Of a DNA stretch of 64,000 bases, positions 10,368 to 20,367 are shown piece after piece. The notes beneath the pieces are model-generated. The model saw only the letters and a list, made by a program, of their open reading frames with translations. It did no database searches and was not told the origin of the DNA. The stretch lies in assembly GCA_028571685.1 (NCBI GenBank), contig CM053143.1, positions 50,213,208 through 50,277,207 of the forward strand. Direction: 5' to 3'. This DNA is from Heterohyrax brucei. Lineage: Eukaryota > Chordata > Mammalia > Hyracoidea > Procaviidae. The position numbers and the translations under genes are program-made. Position 1 is the first letter of the stretch. Every line of letters begins with the position of its first letter.

Positions 10368-10550
10368 GAGTTCCTGGGTGATGTCAATGATTAACTCACT
10401 TGGCTATTAGCCGAAAGCGGTTTGAGTCCACCCAGAGTCACCACGGAAGAAAGTTCTGATGATCTACTCCTGAAAAATCAGCCTTTGAAAACAGTATGGA
10501 GCACACATGAGATCACTGTGAGTCAGAATCAGCTTGACGGCAGCAGTTTT
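10368..10550 (+). mobile_element. AfroSINE, long variant
   Basis: The head GTTCCTGGGTGATG and GGTTTGAGTCCACC are followed by the longer-form middle ATGATCTACTCCTGAAAAAT and the tail GTGAGTCAGAATCAGCTTGA. Confidence 0.8.
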
Positions 10551-10739
10551 ATATAAACTGTATATGCCCGTGGATGAAGAAACATACTGTTTGGGGGCTA
10601 AACAGCAGACTATGATATATATGCTGAATTTCTAAGCATTGGCCTGACAAGCAACCAAATTTATTACTTCTCATCTTTCTTTCCTTTTAAAATACTAAAG
10701 AAAAAAAATCAACATATCAAACCTCCCCCAAAACAAACA

Positions 10740-10878
10740 TGTTAACATCGAGTCAATTCTGGCACGTAGGGATCTTATAGGACAGAATATAATTGTTCCA
10801 TAGAATTTCCAAGGAACAATTGGTGGATTTGAACTGACTACTTTTTTGGTTAGCAGCCAAGATCTTAATCATTATGCC
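10740..10878 (-). mobile_element. AfroSINE, antisense
   Basis: Antisense blocks CATCGAGTCAATTCTGGCAC, AATTTCCAAGGAACAATTGG and TTTGGTTAGCAGCCAAGATC. Confidence 0.85.
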
Positions 10879-10879
10879 A

Positions 10880-11715
10880 AGAATATTAACATAGACCCTG
10901 ATAAATGTGGTGTTTTGTAGAATTTATTTCCACTTCAGATTGAGAAGATCTTGTAGACAGCATCTCTAAAAGATTGTGTTTCTACAAATCTTGGTTCAGG
11001 AAAAAATAATTTCTGTATATGCACTCACATCAAACACAGGTCTCTAGAGATAGATTTTCTGATAGAATGTCTTGTCAATACAGACACAATATTAGGTAGT
11101 GCATTTTTAAAGCAATTGCTAGCATGATGCCAATATTGATGAAATACACAAGAGTTTACTTTGGACATGCCAGAAACTTTATCTAGTCGTTTGTTGTTAA
11201 AGCCAAACACTTTTTAGACACTCTAAGGAAAGCTATTACCTCTTTCTGAAAGAGCAGTGAAATGGTTTATTCTCAACTAATCCTAATTAGATTTGATCCA
11301 TGGTTACTAGTTTTGAAATTCTGCTAAAATATGCCTTATTGCTTAGATAAAAGTATAATTCTGATAAAAGCAATTTTATTTGCCAAAATTCACTACTGTA
11401 TTGTTCTTTTGAAATACTAAGCATTATTTCTTCTGCATCTACTTTTGTTTTACTTTAGATATCATTAAAATCTAATTTAAGAAAAATTTAGACATACAGA
11501 ACCTTGACATGTGCTACTTATCATACACTGCCTTACACTATTAATTATCATTTTATATTATCTGTGTCTCATTCCTTGACTAGATTTTTAATCTCCCTGT
11601 GGGTAATAACAATTTCTTGTACATATTTGTTTGCTCCATCATGTCTATCATATGTCAAATACAACTGACATCTATTAAACAAGTATATGTAGATAGTAGA
11701 TTTGATAGTAACTTT
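10880..11715. other. No clear element
   Basis: AT-rich sequence. The part at 11540-11700 weakly recalls an L2 3' end, but not enough to call. Confidence 0.4.
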
Positions 11716-11731
11716 AACCATCCATTTCTTT
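11716..11731 (+). repeat. Target-site duplication, left copy
   Basis: AACCATCCATTTCTTT is repeated exactly at 15485-15500. Its last ten bases recur at 13460-13469 between the two L1 copies. Confidence 0.9.
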
Positions 11732-12655
11732 TTTTAATTTTATTTTTATTTTTATTTAACATAACTGAGTAAAAGTGTACATTCACATGTAAATTTACAT
11801 GCCCCCCTATATGCAGCTTCCACTGCTCTCCCTGTCCGGTGACTGCACACTATTCCTCTCTGCTCCATACATGTCTCATCCTCCCAACAGTCTCCTTTCC
11901 CCTCCTCTCCGTCCACTCCCCTTCCTCCAGCCAGAGGTCAGCAAGATGATATCCTATAGATGTATAGAACCATAAAGTGCTTCCAACATATGGTTACTCT
12001 GCATTGCCAAGTCCATTCCATTCCTGTCCAAAGAGTGGACCTTTGTTATAATTTATGGGAACGGGCAGCATCAGGGCCGGGGGCCGTGCTCTCAGAGGAA
12101 CCCCCAAACCGCTGGACCATCAATTGAGGTCTTTTAGTGGAGATCTCATGATGCACCTCTTTTTATTCTTGTGTTGCCAGTGAGGCTCCTCTCTGTGAGC
12201 TCCGTCATGGCTATCATTGGTGGTGGTCGGGCGCCATTCGGTTCTTCCGGTCCCAGGTCGATGTAGGCACCCACTCTTGTGGGTCTCTCTGTCTTCTCGG
12301 TTGTCTTTACCGCATGCCATTTTGGCCCTCGGTGAGCATCCGTTCCTGCTGAGTTGGGACCATTTGCTGTGTCCTCGGATGGCAGCTTGGCAGCTTTTAA
12401 GACCCCAGACGCCACTCACCAATGTGGGGTGCAGAGAGCCCTCTTAGCAAAACGCTAGTTGTGCCAATTGGCCTGGAATTCGCCTAAGAGCATGGTCCCC
12501 CGCCCCCTGCCCCAGCTACTCTATCCTTGCAGTATTGAGTTAAGATGGAAGGAGTACTCAAGCTATGCTGAAGTCCACTTAATGTTGTTCTTGTTCCTAA
12601 TGTGTGCTGTCACCGCTTTCTCCCAACTAGATTTCTAGTAACTATCTAAACTAAA

Positions 12656-12693
12656 CCCTCCCCCCCTTGCCCTCCCTCCCTCCCTTCCCTCCC
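12656..12693 (-). other. G-rich polypurine tract of the L1 3' UTR
   Basis: The minus strand carries at least six runs of three or more G within 38 bases, just after the ORF2 stop. G-rich quadruplex-prone tracts are a known conserved property of mammalian L1 3' UTRs. Copy B keeps a weaker tract near 14386-14410. Confidence 0.7.
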
Positions 12694-12745
12694 TTGCAGC
12701 TGTCAAAGAGGCTTTTCTTCTATACGCAAGTCTGTTTTTGAGATC

Positions 12746-13459
12746 TTATCGTAGAGGTCTCATACAGTATTTGTCCTTTTGTCGCTGACTACTCTCACTC
12801 AACATAATGTCTTCTAGTTGAAACCAGGTTAGGAGATGTTTCCTGGAATCATCGTTATTCTTTATCATTGCATAGTGCCCCATTGAGTATATGTACCACA
12901 GTTTACCTATCCATTCTTCTATTGTTGGGCATCTGGGTTGATTCCACCTTTTTGCTATTGTGGACTGTGCCGCGATAAACATTCTGGTGCATGTGTCCGT
13001 TGGTGTGAAAGGCCTTGAATCTGTAGGATATATTCCAAGTAGTGGAATTACTGGGTCAAATGGTATATCAATATCCATTTTTTTAAGGAAGCGCCAGATT
13101 GCCTTCCAAAGAGGCTGGACCATTTTGCAACCCCACCAACAGTGTAGGAGGGTTCCAGTTTCTCCACAGCCTCTCCAGCATTTGTTGTTTTGTGTTTTCT
13201 GGATCATGGCCAATCTTGTTGGGGTGAGATGGTATCTCATTGTTGTCTTGATTTGAATTTCTTTAATAGCTAAAGATCATGAACATGTCCGCATGTGTTT
13301 TTTGGCTGCCTGGATCTCCTCTTTAGTGAAGTATCTGTCCATCTCCTTCACCCATCACTTAATTGGAAGGTTTATCTTCTTCTTATTGATATTTTGTAGT
13401 ATCTTATAGATTATGGAGATCAGGCGTCGGTCTGACATAGAGTTGCCAAATATTTTTTC
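12746..13459 (-). pseudogene. L1 ORF2p C-terminal segment (copy A)
   Basis: From 13240 to 12746 the minus strand is open and reads [15 protein letters not shown], then [43 protein letters not shown] and TCTRMFIAA, ending CMRPLR and a stop. This is the cysteine-rich C-terminal domain of L1 ORF2p, downstream of the RT, which helps ribonucleoprotein formation and retrotransposition. It keeps the family's usual end. More ORF2 lies upstream to 13459 in broken frames. Confidence 0.9.
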
Positions 13460-13469
13460 CCATTTCTTT
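13460..13469 (+). repeat. Target-site duplication, middle copy
   Basis: CCATTTCTTT lies between L1 copies A and B and matches the ends of the outer duplications. CCATT is also the L1 sequence at the break, so the junction has microhomology. Confidence 0.75.
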
Positions 13470-15484
13470 TTTTTTTTAAATTTTTTATTTAATATAACTG
13501 AGCGAAAATGTACACTCCCGTATAAATTTACATACCCACCTATATGCAGCTTGCACTGCTCTCCCTGCCTGGTGACAGCACACTATTCCTCTCTACTCCA
13601 TACATGTCTCATCCTCCCAACAGTCTCCTTTCCCCTCCTCTCCACCCACTCTCCTTCCTCCAGCCAGAGGTCAGCAGGATGACATCCTACAGATGTATAG
13701 AACCATAAAGTGCATCCAATATATGGTCACTGCATCGCCAAGTCCAATCCATTCCTGTCTGAAGCATGGACCTTCGTTATGATTTATGGTCAAGGGCAGC
13801 ATCAGGGTGAAGGGCCATGCTCCCAGGGGAGCCTTGAAACCACTGGACCATCAATTGAGGTCTTTTAGTGGGGATCTCAGGGTGTAACCCTTTTTATTCT
13901 TGTGTTGCCAGTGAGACTCAACTTAGTGAGCTCCACTGCAGCTATCACTGGTGGTGGCCGGGCACCATCCAGTTCTTCCGGGTCCCAAGTCGATGTAGGC
14001 ACCCACTGATGTGCGCCTCTTTGTCTTCTGGGTTGTCTTTCCCTCATGTCATTTTGGTCCTCCGTGAACATCTGTTCCTGCTGAGTTGGGACCATTTGCT
14101 GTGCCTTGGATGGCAGCTTGGCAGCTTTTAAGACTCCAGATGCCACTCACCAACATAGGGTGCAGAGAGCCCTCTTAGCAAAACGTTAGTTGTGCCAATT
14201 GGCCTCGCTTTCGCCTAAGAGCATGGTCCCCCGCCCCCTGCCCCAGCTGCTCTATCCTTGCAATATTGGGTTAAGATGGAAGGAGTACTCATGTTATGTT
14301 TAAGTCCACTTAATATTGTTCTTGCTTCTAATGTGCGCTATCACCGATTTCACCCAACCAGATACCTAGCAACTATCTTATCTAAACTCCCCTCTGCCTC
14401 CCTCCCCTCCCTTGCAGCTGTCAAAGAGTCTTCTATACACAAGTCTGTTTTTGAGATTTTATCGTAGAGGTCTGATATAGTATTTGTCCTTTTGTCACTG
14501 ACTACTTTTACTCAACATAATGTCTTCTAGTTGAAACCAGGTCATGAGATGTTTCCTGAAGTCATCGTTGTTCTTTATCATTGTGTAGTGCTCCATTGAG
14601 TATATATACCATAGTTTACCTATCCATTCTTTTGTTGTTGGGCATCTGGGTTGATTCCATCTTTTTGCTATTGTGGACTTTGCTGTGATAAACATTCTGG
14701 TGCATGTGTCCGTTGGTGTGAAACGCCTTGATTCTGTAGGATATATTCCAAGTAGTGGAATTACTGGGTCAAATGGTATATCAATATCCATTTTTTTAAG
14801 GAAGCGCCAGATTGCTTTCCAAAGAGGCTGGACCATTTTGTAACCCCACCAACAGTGTAGAAGGGTTCCACTTTCTCCACAGCCTCTCCAGCATTTGTTG
14901 TTTTGTGTTTTTTGGATCATGGCCAACCTTGTTGGGGTGAGATGGTATCTCATTGTCGTCTTGATTTTGAATTTCTTTAATAACTAAAGATCGTGAACAT
15001 GTTCGCATGTGTTTTTTGGCTCCTGGATCTCTTTCTTTAGTGAAATGTCTGTCCATCTCCTTTGCCCATCGCTTAATTGGATGGTTTATCTTCTTCTTGT
15101 TGATATTTTGTAGATTTTGGAAATCAGGTGTCGGTCTGACATAGAGTTTCCAAATATTTTTTCCCATTGTATAGGTGTTCTTTTAATTCTATTAATAAAG
15201 TCTTCAGATGAGCGAAAGTGTTTAATTCTTAATAGATCCCATTTATCTATTTTCTCTTCTGATGATTGTGGTTTGTTTGACGGATTTTGGAGTCTGTCCA
15301 TATTGTGTATTAAAACTTCCATTATTGTTCCTACCTTTTCTTGGATGAGCTTTATCATTTTAGGTTTGATATTTAGGTCTTTTATCCAGTTGGAGTTGGT
15401 TTTTGTATAAGGTGTAAGATATGGATCTTGTTTCAGTTTCTTGCAGATGGATATCCAATTTTGCCAGCACCATTTGTTGAAGAT
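13470..15484 (-). mobile_element. L1 copy B, 5'-truncated
   Basis: It has the same family and orientation as copy A but reaches about 310 bp further into ORF2. The tail is T-rich on the plus strand (13470-13490). The 5' end is at TGTTGAAGAT (15484), directly followed by the duplication AACCATCCATTTCTTT. Confidence 0.9.
14495..15484 (-). pseudogene. L1 ORF2p C-terminal segment (copy B)
   Basis: The minus strand reads WCWQNWISICKKLKQDPYL and KTNSNWIKDLNIKPK, then in other frames AKEMDRHFTKERD, and finally the cysteine-rich [16 protein letters not shown] and [15 protein letters not shown]. At least two frameshifts separate these parts. The last frame stops at LSKSSQ, about 14 residues before the end kept in copy A. 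The cause is a TGA where copy A has CGA, a typical CpG decay. Confidence 0.9.
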
Positions 15485-15500
15485 AACCATCCATTTCTTT
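15485..15500 (+). repeat. Target-site duplication, right copy
   Basis: Exact repeat of 11716-11731. The base context TTTCTTT/AG fits the loose TTTT/AA preference of the L1 endonuclease on the opposite strand. Confidence 0.9.
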
Positions 15501-15579
15501 AGTTAGGAATAGAAACTTTCTCAAATTAGGTCAGTTATAAAGAGATATAATAGATTGTTTAAGGTACTAGACCACATGG

Positions 15580-15743
15580 AAACCCTGGTAGCATAGTAGT
15601 TAAGTGCTACATCTGGTAAGCGTAAGGTCAGCAGTTTGAATCCAACAGGTACTCTTTGAAAACTGTATGGGAGCAGTTCTACACTGTCCCATAGGGTCAC
15701 TATGAGTTGGAATCCACTTGATGGCACTGGGTTTGGTTTGTTT
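15580..15743 (+). mobile_element. AfroSINE with target duplication
   Basis: A complete element with head AAACCCTGGTAGCATAG. The flanks TAGACCACATGG (15568-15579) and TAGACCATGTGG (15744-15755) form a diverged duplication. Confidence 0.9.
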
Positions 15744-15755
15744 TAGACCATGTGG

Positions 15756-16270
15756 GAACTGGAAATGGACTTTTAAGACCTGAGATCAGTCTTTTCATTC
15801 TCCCTGGGAGCCTGTGATGTCCAGGCTACACTCCTGTCAGTGTATCTCATTTCTTGGGCTTCTTTGAGCAAACTGACTTCCTTTGTATCATGGCATCTCC
15901 ATCACCTCAAAATGTGATCTTATTTTAGCTTTGTCCTGTCATGGTACCTACCCAAGTCTTTTACTACCCACTAGCATCTAATTGGTTCAATCTCAGCAGT
16001 CCAGTTCAAATTCCTTAGACAAATTGTCGTTTGGTGTATATGTTCAGCCTGGTACAGTCAGCTATGAGTAGAAAGTAGATGTTGAGGAACCAGGCGGTGT
16101 ATAGGGCTGAGTCTCTAGTAGCTGTAAATATGACAGATTCTCTAAGAAGGAATCCCAGGAAGAAGGATTGACTGACGTACCTACTTACTTTTATCTCATA
16201 TAACCCAAAACTCTGACACTTGAGCTAAAGTTAAATATCAGGGTTAAGTAGGATCGTAGATAATTGGCTG
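15756..16270. other. No recognisable element or gene
   Basis: Single-copy-looking sequence without an open frame or a recognisable repeat. Confidence 0.45.
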
Positions 16271-16271
16271 T

Positions 16272-16412
16272 CTTAATGTAGACACTGATTTTGATTCATA
16301 GCAACCCAATAGGACAAAATAGAACCTCCCCATAGGTTTTCCAAGGAACATGTGGTAGATTCAAACTGCTGACTTTTGGTTATCAGCCATAGGTCTTGAC
16401 CACTACACCACT
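16272..16412 (-). mobile_element. AfroSINE, antisense
   Basis: Antisense blocks GATTCATAGCAACCCAATAG, GGTTTTCCAAGGAACATGTG, and TTTTGGTTATCAGCC. Confidence 0.85.
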
Positions 16413-16414
16413 AC

Positions 16415-16595
16415 TCAAAAAAACCCCACTGCTGTTGAGTCAATACCAACTCATAGCAACTCTACAGGACAGAGTAGAACAGCTCCATAGAGTTTGCAAG
16501 GAGCATCTAGTGGATTTGAATTGTCGACCTTCAGGTTAGCAGCTGTAGCACTTAACCACAGCACCAGAAGATTTTTCATGACGCCACCAAGGTTT
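16415..16595 (-). mobile_element. AfroSINE, antisense, next to the previous copy
   Basis: Antisense blocks CTGTTGAGTCAATACCAACT, GGATTTGAATTGTCGACC, and GGTTAGCAGCTG. The head end (GCCACCAAGGTTTCC) is at 16583-16597 after a short interruption. Confidence 0.85.
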
Positions 16596-16714
16596 CCTGA
16601 TATCTAATTTAGACCAGTGATTGACAACTATAGCCCTCAGGTGAAATATGGTCTGTGGTCTGTGTTGTAAGAGTTAAGAATCATTGTTGCATAAAGAATA
16701 TGTGATAGAAATAT

Positions 16715-17185
16715 TTTTTTGTTTGAAATAATAGTTTATTGTGTTTTCAATGAGAACATACACTTAAGTTCACATTTCATAATTTATATACAAATTATTT
16801 AGAGACAGTGGTTACATTTTTCACAGTATTTCATCATTCTTGTTAATTCCGTGCTGGTTGTTCCATTTCCAGTAACCTAGACTTCTGCTCCCTTACCTAC
16901 TCATCTTTATAGGGTAATTGTTGATTGTTTGGCCTCATATAAGCAATTATTTATTTTTTATTATTTACAGTTCAAGTTAGTTTCTTCTAAAAATTTACAC
17001 TTTGCTATTTGACCCTAGTTTTCTCCCTGTAATGTGACAGCATACTCCTCCTTTCCACCCCGGATTTCCTATGTCCATTCGACCGGCTCCTGTTCCCCTC
17101 TGCTTTCTCATCTTGCCTCTGGACAGGAGCTGTTCATTTAGTCTCATGTATCTACTTGAGCTAAGAAGCACTCCCTTCACGAGTT
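16715..17185 (-). mobile_element. L1 3' UTR, older afrotherian subfamily
   Basis: Antisense 3' UTR with TTTATTGTGTTTTCAATGAG, then CCTATGTCCATTCGACCGGC and GTCTCATGTATCTACTTGAG. ORF2 is not reached. It differs in sequence from the younger L1 tails at 11732 and 55289. The 61-codon minus-strand frame in it is chance. Confidence 0.65.
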
Positions 17186-17311
17186 TTGCGTTATGTGTTA
17201 CAGAGATCTAAAACGATCTAGAAAACACAGAAGGTTTGCAATCTGGCACTGTGTAGAAAAATATTTACCAAATTTGCCAACCACTGCTCTGGAGGATCTA
17301 CTTCTTTCTTT

Positions 17312-18110
17312 TCTTTATTCACTGAACAAATATATACTGAACATGTACTATGTTCTAGGAACTGTTGTAAGTACTGCAGATAGAGTAATGTCATAAGACA
17401 AACAAGGCTTCTTCCCTTGAGCAGTTTAAAATCTGCTGTTTGTGACAAGGTACCAACAATAAGTATATACATTAATAAATACATAGGGCAATTCTAGATT
17501 TTAAATTCTGTGAACAAAATAAACAAGGGTACTAATAAGAGAAAATAACTAGAAATAGGGAGAATGGGGGAATACTTCAAGCAGGGTGATCAGGGGTGTT
17601 CTATCTGTGGAGATGGTATTGATGCTAAGTTCTAAAGGATGAGAAAGAAACAGTCATGACAAGGGATAGAGTAAACAAGGAGAGTTCCTGAGTCAGTGAA
17701 GAGCTTAGTCAGCTAAGAATGCTAACCAAGCCAGTGGTATTAGGGGACAGTGTAGAAAAGAAAACTGGGATGTAGGAGCCAAATTATGAATGGTATTGTA
17801 AAGAATTCAGATTTTCTTTAGTTGTAAAGACAAGCCACTGAAGACTTAGTAATAAGATCTCATGAATGTGATTAAAATATCCTTTTCACTGCAAGGAGAT
17901 AAATTACACAGAAACAAGAGTGAAATCTATTTAAGGGACTATTGGAATAGTTCAAGTGAGAGATGATTGTAATTCAGACTAGAATGGTACCACAGGAATG
18001 GAGAAGAGTGGGAGAATTAAACTATTTTGAAGGGAAAACAATGAGGATAATAGATTGGGTGTGAAGAGTGAAAAAAGAAGACTCAGCATGCATCATAAAT
18101 GTCTCTTTGA
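17312..18110 (-). mobile_element. L2 LINE 3' end, antisense
   Basis: The antisense L2 order is preserved: CACTGAACAAATATATACTG, a GGTGATCAGGGGTGTTCT block, ATTATGAATGGTATTGTAAA, AGACAAGCCACTGAAGA, and GGAATAGTTCAAGTGAGAGA. It holds one copy of a 23-bp string repeated at 20287. Confidence 0.8.
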
Positions 18111-18167
18111 GCAGCTGAATGAGTGGTGGGCATTTCATCTCATTTATATCATGTTTTGATTACTGAG

Positions 18168-18700
18168 TGTGATGGTTAAGGTAGTGCATCACCTTGGATG
18201 AACCATGATTCTCAGAGGTTTGGCAGTTACATAATGGTGTAGTTATCCTATGTTTTGTGATATAATGCAATCACTTCCACAATGTGACCTGATGTGATCA
18301 GCCAATCAGCTATAAGGGGAGTTTTATGCAATGTGGCCTTCCTTCAACACACATGGATGTTCTAGCAAAGCTTTCTGCCTTTTACTTGCTCTGGGTTACA
18401 CATATGGCTTGTTGTTATCTGCCTGCCAGATCTTGGGACCTGAGCCAGTAGCCTGCCATAGTGCCCATTGATCTTATGAGTCATTACCTTCCATAGCCTG
18501 TGAGCCAGGAGTCTGGTTTCTTGCTGGCCATCTTAGGTTCCTAAGGCCCTGCAGCTGTGTTAGTCAAGAGAAGCCTCCAGCCTGACACCTGACTTATGCA
18601 CAGACTTAGGTCTTGCCAGTTTTATGACTGCATGAGCCATTTTCTTGAGATCAATCCTTCTCTTCCTCTCTCTCTCTCTCTAGTGGAATAGATATACATA
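18168..18700 (+). mobile_element. ERVL-type (MLT2-like) LTR fossil, first part
   Basis: It begins TGTGATGGTTAAGG, preceded by CTGAG (18163-18167), and runs to a TC-rich stretch. Its last bases resume at about 20310 and end at 20362, followed again by CTGAG. It is one LTR split by a later insert. Its relative at 27514 shows the unsplit order. Non-coding and old. Confidence 0.8.
18661..18682 (+). repeat. (TC)n microsatellite
   Basis: Simple TC run inside the LTR. The relative at 27929 has one at the same place. Confidence 0.9.
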
Positions 18701-18705
18701 TATCA

Positions 18706-18872
18706 CTGCCATTGAGTTGATTCTGACTCATAGCCACCCTATAGAACAGAGTAGAACTGCTCTACAGAATTTCCAAGGAGCACCTGGTGGATTTGAACTG
18801 TCAGCCTTTTGGGTAGCAGATGTAGCATTTAACCACAATGCCACTAGGGGACTCGATGGCAGTGGGTTTGGT
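18706..18872 (-). mobile_element. AfroSINE, antisense, with extra sense tail
   Basis: An almost complete antisense AfroSINE (18706-18847) is followed by CTCGATGGCAGTGGGTTTGG (18851-18870), which is an AfroSINE tail in the opposite orientation. Confidence 0.85.
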
Positions 18873-18877
18873 CTATA

Positions 18878-18936
18878 TCTACGTGTATACATACATATAT
18901 ATGTATATACATATATATACACACACACACACAAAA
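18878..18936 (+). repeat. AT-rich run grading into (CA)n
   Basis: Alternating TATACATATA repeats followed by (AC)n. Translated frames rich in Tyr and Ile or Cys and Val are artefacts of this. Confidence 0.9.
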
Positions 18937-19229
18937 CCCTTTCCATGGGAGACCTTTTTTCCCTCAGGCAAACTAGCAACTCCATACGATCTTGCATATA
19001 TTAGGCAAGTTTCTTACAACTACTTTAAAATGATTTTATCCTCAAACAAATGTATACAAAAAATATATTTTAACATTTTCTATATTTCTACATCTCACAA
19101 AACAAAATCTTTGAAATATTACTGTCTGTGATTCTTTTTTGTGTGGTATTTTATGGAACTATCCTTGGGGTGCATCCTCAGTTTGTCAGGGCATATATCA
19201 CAATAAAAAAACACATGACATTAGCCCTC

Positions 19230-19900
19230 AAAGCTTTGAAAATACTCTTATGTTTATGTGAGACAGTCTACATAATGGCCCTGCCTTCCAGACTCTAGGT
19301 ATTGGCCACAGTCTCTGCATTCTGAGTGGAGACCCCTGGCCCTGTGCTACAACTCTGCTTAGAAAGGCTCACTTGGACCGCAACTCTGCCCTCTCCGCTT
19401 TAGGTGCACCCTAAGCCCAACTGAGTGGCAGTTCCACGCTTACAAACACAGAAAGCCCTGGCTCCACCCTTTCAACCGCTGAGGTCGTGGCCACACCCTT
19501 TGCAACTGAGTCAGCTCAGCTTCTCAGGCTCTCTGTCTCTTCGGCGTCTGCTTCCTGTGGCCTTGTGACCCGGGGCCTCAGGCCCACCCCGGCCTGCCAG
19601 GTCAAGTGTTCCAAAGCTCTGTAGCTCCATTCTTGCTAGAAAGCCTCCTGCACAACGCACTTAAAGATTTTCTTAGAAAACAATATGTTGCGGCATGTTA
19701 ACCTGCTCGATCAAAGCCACCCATGTATTTTATGTAATTTATTATAATACTAGGTTTCTCGACGTTGACTTCCACACCACCTCCTATAGCAGTTACTTCT
19801 GTGTTATCCCAAGTGGTCAGACAAGTCATGGTCCTTTTATCTTTCCACACCAGAAGTCAAGTGTTACCTTTTCGATATGCTATCGTGGATTTTTTTAGGA
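19230..19900. other. GC-richer sequence of unknown origin
   Basis: It lies inside the composite insert. It is richer in G and C than its surroundings, with several CpGs around 19530-19600. I found no convincing open frame, exon or known repeat. Confidence 0.4.
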
Positions 19901-19922
19901 ATTTTTTTTTTTTTTTTTTTTT
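19898..19922 (+). repeat. Poly(T) run
   Basis: A T run of over 20 bases (an A run on the minus strand) next to the minisatellite. It could be the tail of an embedded retroposed piece. Confidence 0.8.
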
Positions 19923-19955
19923 GCTTGGTACTTCCTTTCTGTTTGTTAAGATTGT

Positions 19956-20126
19956 TCCCATTGTTTGTCGCCGCTCAGTCGCCTCGCGCCTCTTGAATTA
20001 TCGTGAGAAACACCGTGGTGCCTGAGAGGCGCCTTTCCAGTTATTCTGTGAAATGCCGGGGTGACTGAGAGGTGCCTTTTGAGAAACCGTGAGGAACGCT
20101 GCGGTGCCTGTCGGGAGCCTCTTGAG
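19956..20126 (+). repeat. CpG-rich 43-44-bp minisatellite
   Basis: Three imperfect units lie at 19997-20040, 20041-20083 and 20084-20126, with a partial one upstream at about 19956-19996. Shared blocks are GTGGTGCCTGAGAGGCGCC, GGGGTGACTGAGAGGTGCC and GCGGTGCCTGTCGGGAGCC. CpG density is high compared with the rest of the window. Confidence 0.8.
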
Positions 20127-20142
20127 TGCAAAGGGATGTATA

Positions 20143-20174
20143 CACACACACACACACACACACGTGCGTATATG

Positions 20175-20218
<44 letters not shown>
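20143..20218 (+). repeat. Interrupted (CA)n microsatellite
   Basis: Two AC runs (about 20143-20163 and 20178-20218) joined by GTGCGTATATGTAT. The Cys-Val-rich minus-strand frames across it are artefacts. Confidence 0.95.
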
Positions 20219-20224
<6 letters not shown>

Positions 20225-20225
<1 letters not shown>

Positions 20226-20270
20226 CAATTCCAGATTATCGGATCCGACTCGATGGCACTTGGCTTGGCA
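20225..20270 (+). mobile_element. AfroSINE tail fragment
   Basis: GGATCCGACTCGATGGCACT is the AfroSINE 3' end. The rest of the element is absent. Confidence 0.65.
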
Positions 20271-20309
20271 GATTATCAATTTTATAAACAAAATAAACAA
20301 GGGTACTAA

Positions 20310-20362
20310 GATACATACACACTTCACTGATTTTACTTCTCTAGAGAACCCACCCTAAGACA
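20310..20362 (+). mobile_element. ERVL-type LTR fossil, terminal part
   Basis: ACACTTCACTGATTTTACTT followed by a CTAGAGAACCCACCC block and terminal CTAAGACA matches the end of the LTR at 27514. The 5-bp CTGAG at 20363-20367 repeats the one before 18168. Confidence 0.75.
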
Positions 20363-20367
20363 CTGAG

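Larger units (their letters stand above)
11732..13459 (-). mobile_element. L1 copy A, 5'-truncated, afrotherian family
   Basis: On the minus strand it runs from within ORF2 through a roughly 1-kb 3' UTR to an A-rich tail (T-rich 11732-11760 on the plus strand). Its 5' break lies at CCAAATATTTTTTC, the same ORF2 position that is intact in copy B at 15147. It differs from copy B by roughly 6%, many differences being at CpG. It is flanked by CCATTTCTTT on both sides. Confidence 0.9.
18701..20309 (-). mobile_element. 1.6-kb composite insert in the LTR
   Basis: The LTR breaks near 18700 and resumes at 20310. The flanks GATATACATA (18691-18700) and GATACATACA (20310-20319) look like a diverged target duplication. 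Read on the minus strand the insert has: a 23-bp string shared with the L2 at 17513, an AfroSINE tail, TG repeats, a CpG-rich 43-44-bp minisatellite, an A-run, about 700 bp of GC-richer unknown sequence, AT/TG repeats, and a forward AfroSINE with an AT-rich tail. Whether it arrived as one unit or in several steps is unknown. Confidence 0.5.

Noticed and set aside
12217-14146. Open frames of 76-100 codons on both strands in the L1 3' UTRs
   Set aside because: They recur because the UTR itself is repeated. The L1 3' UTR is not known to encode protein.
11716-15500. Spaced identical repeats resembling an array
   Set aside because: They are target-site duplications around L1 copies, not a CRISPR-like array.
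19946-20327. Minus-strand open frames starting with Cys-Val repeats
   Set aside because: They are translations of the (CA)n microsatellite and the minisatellite, not proteins.
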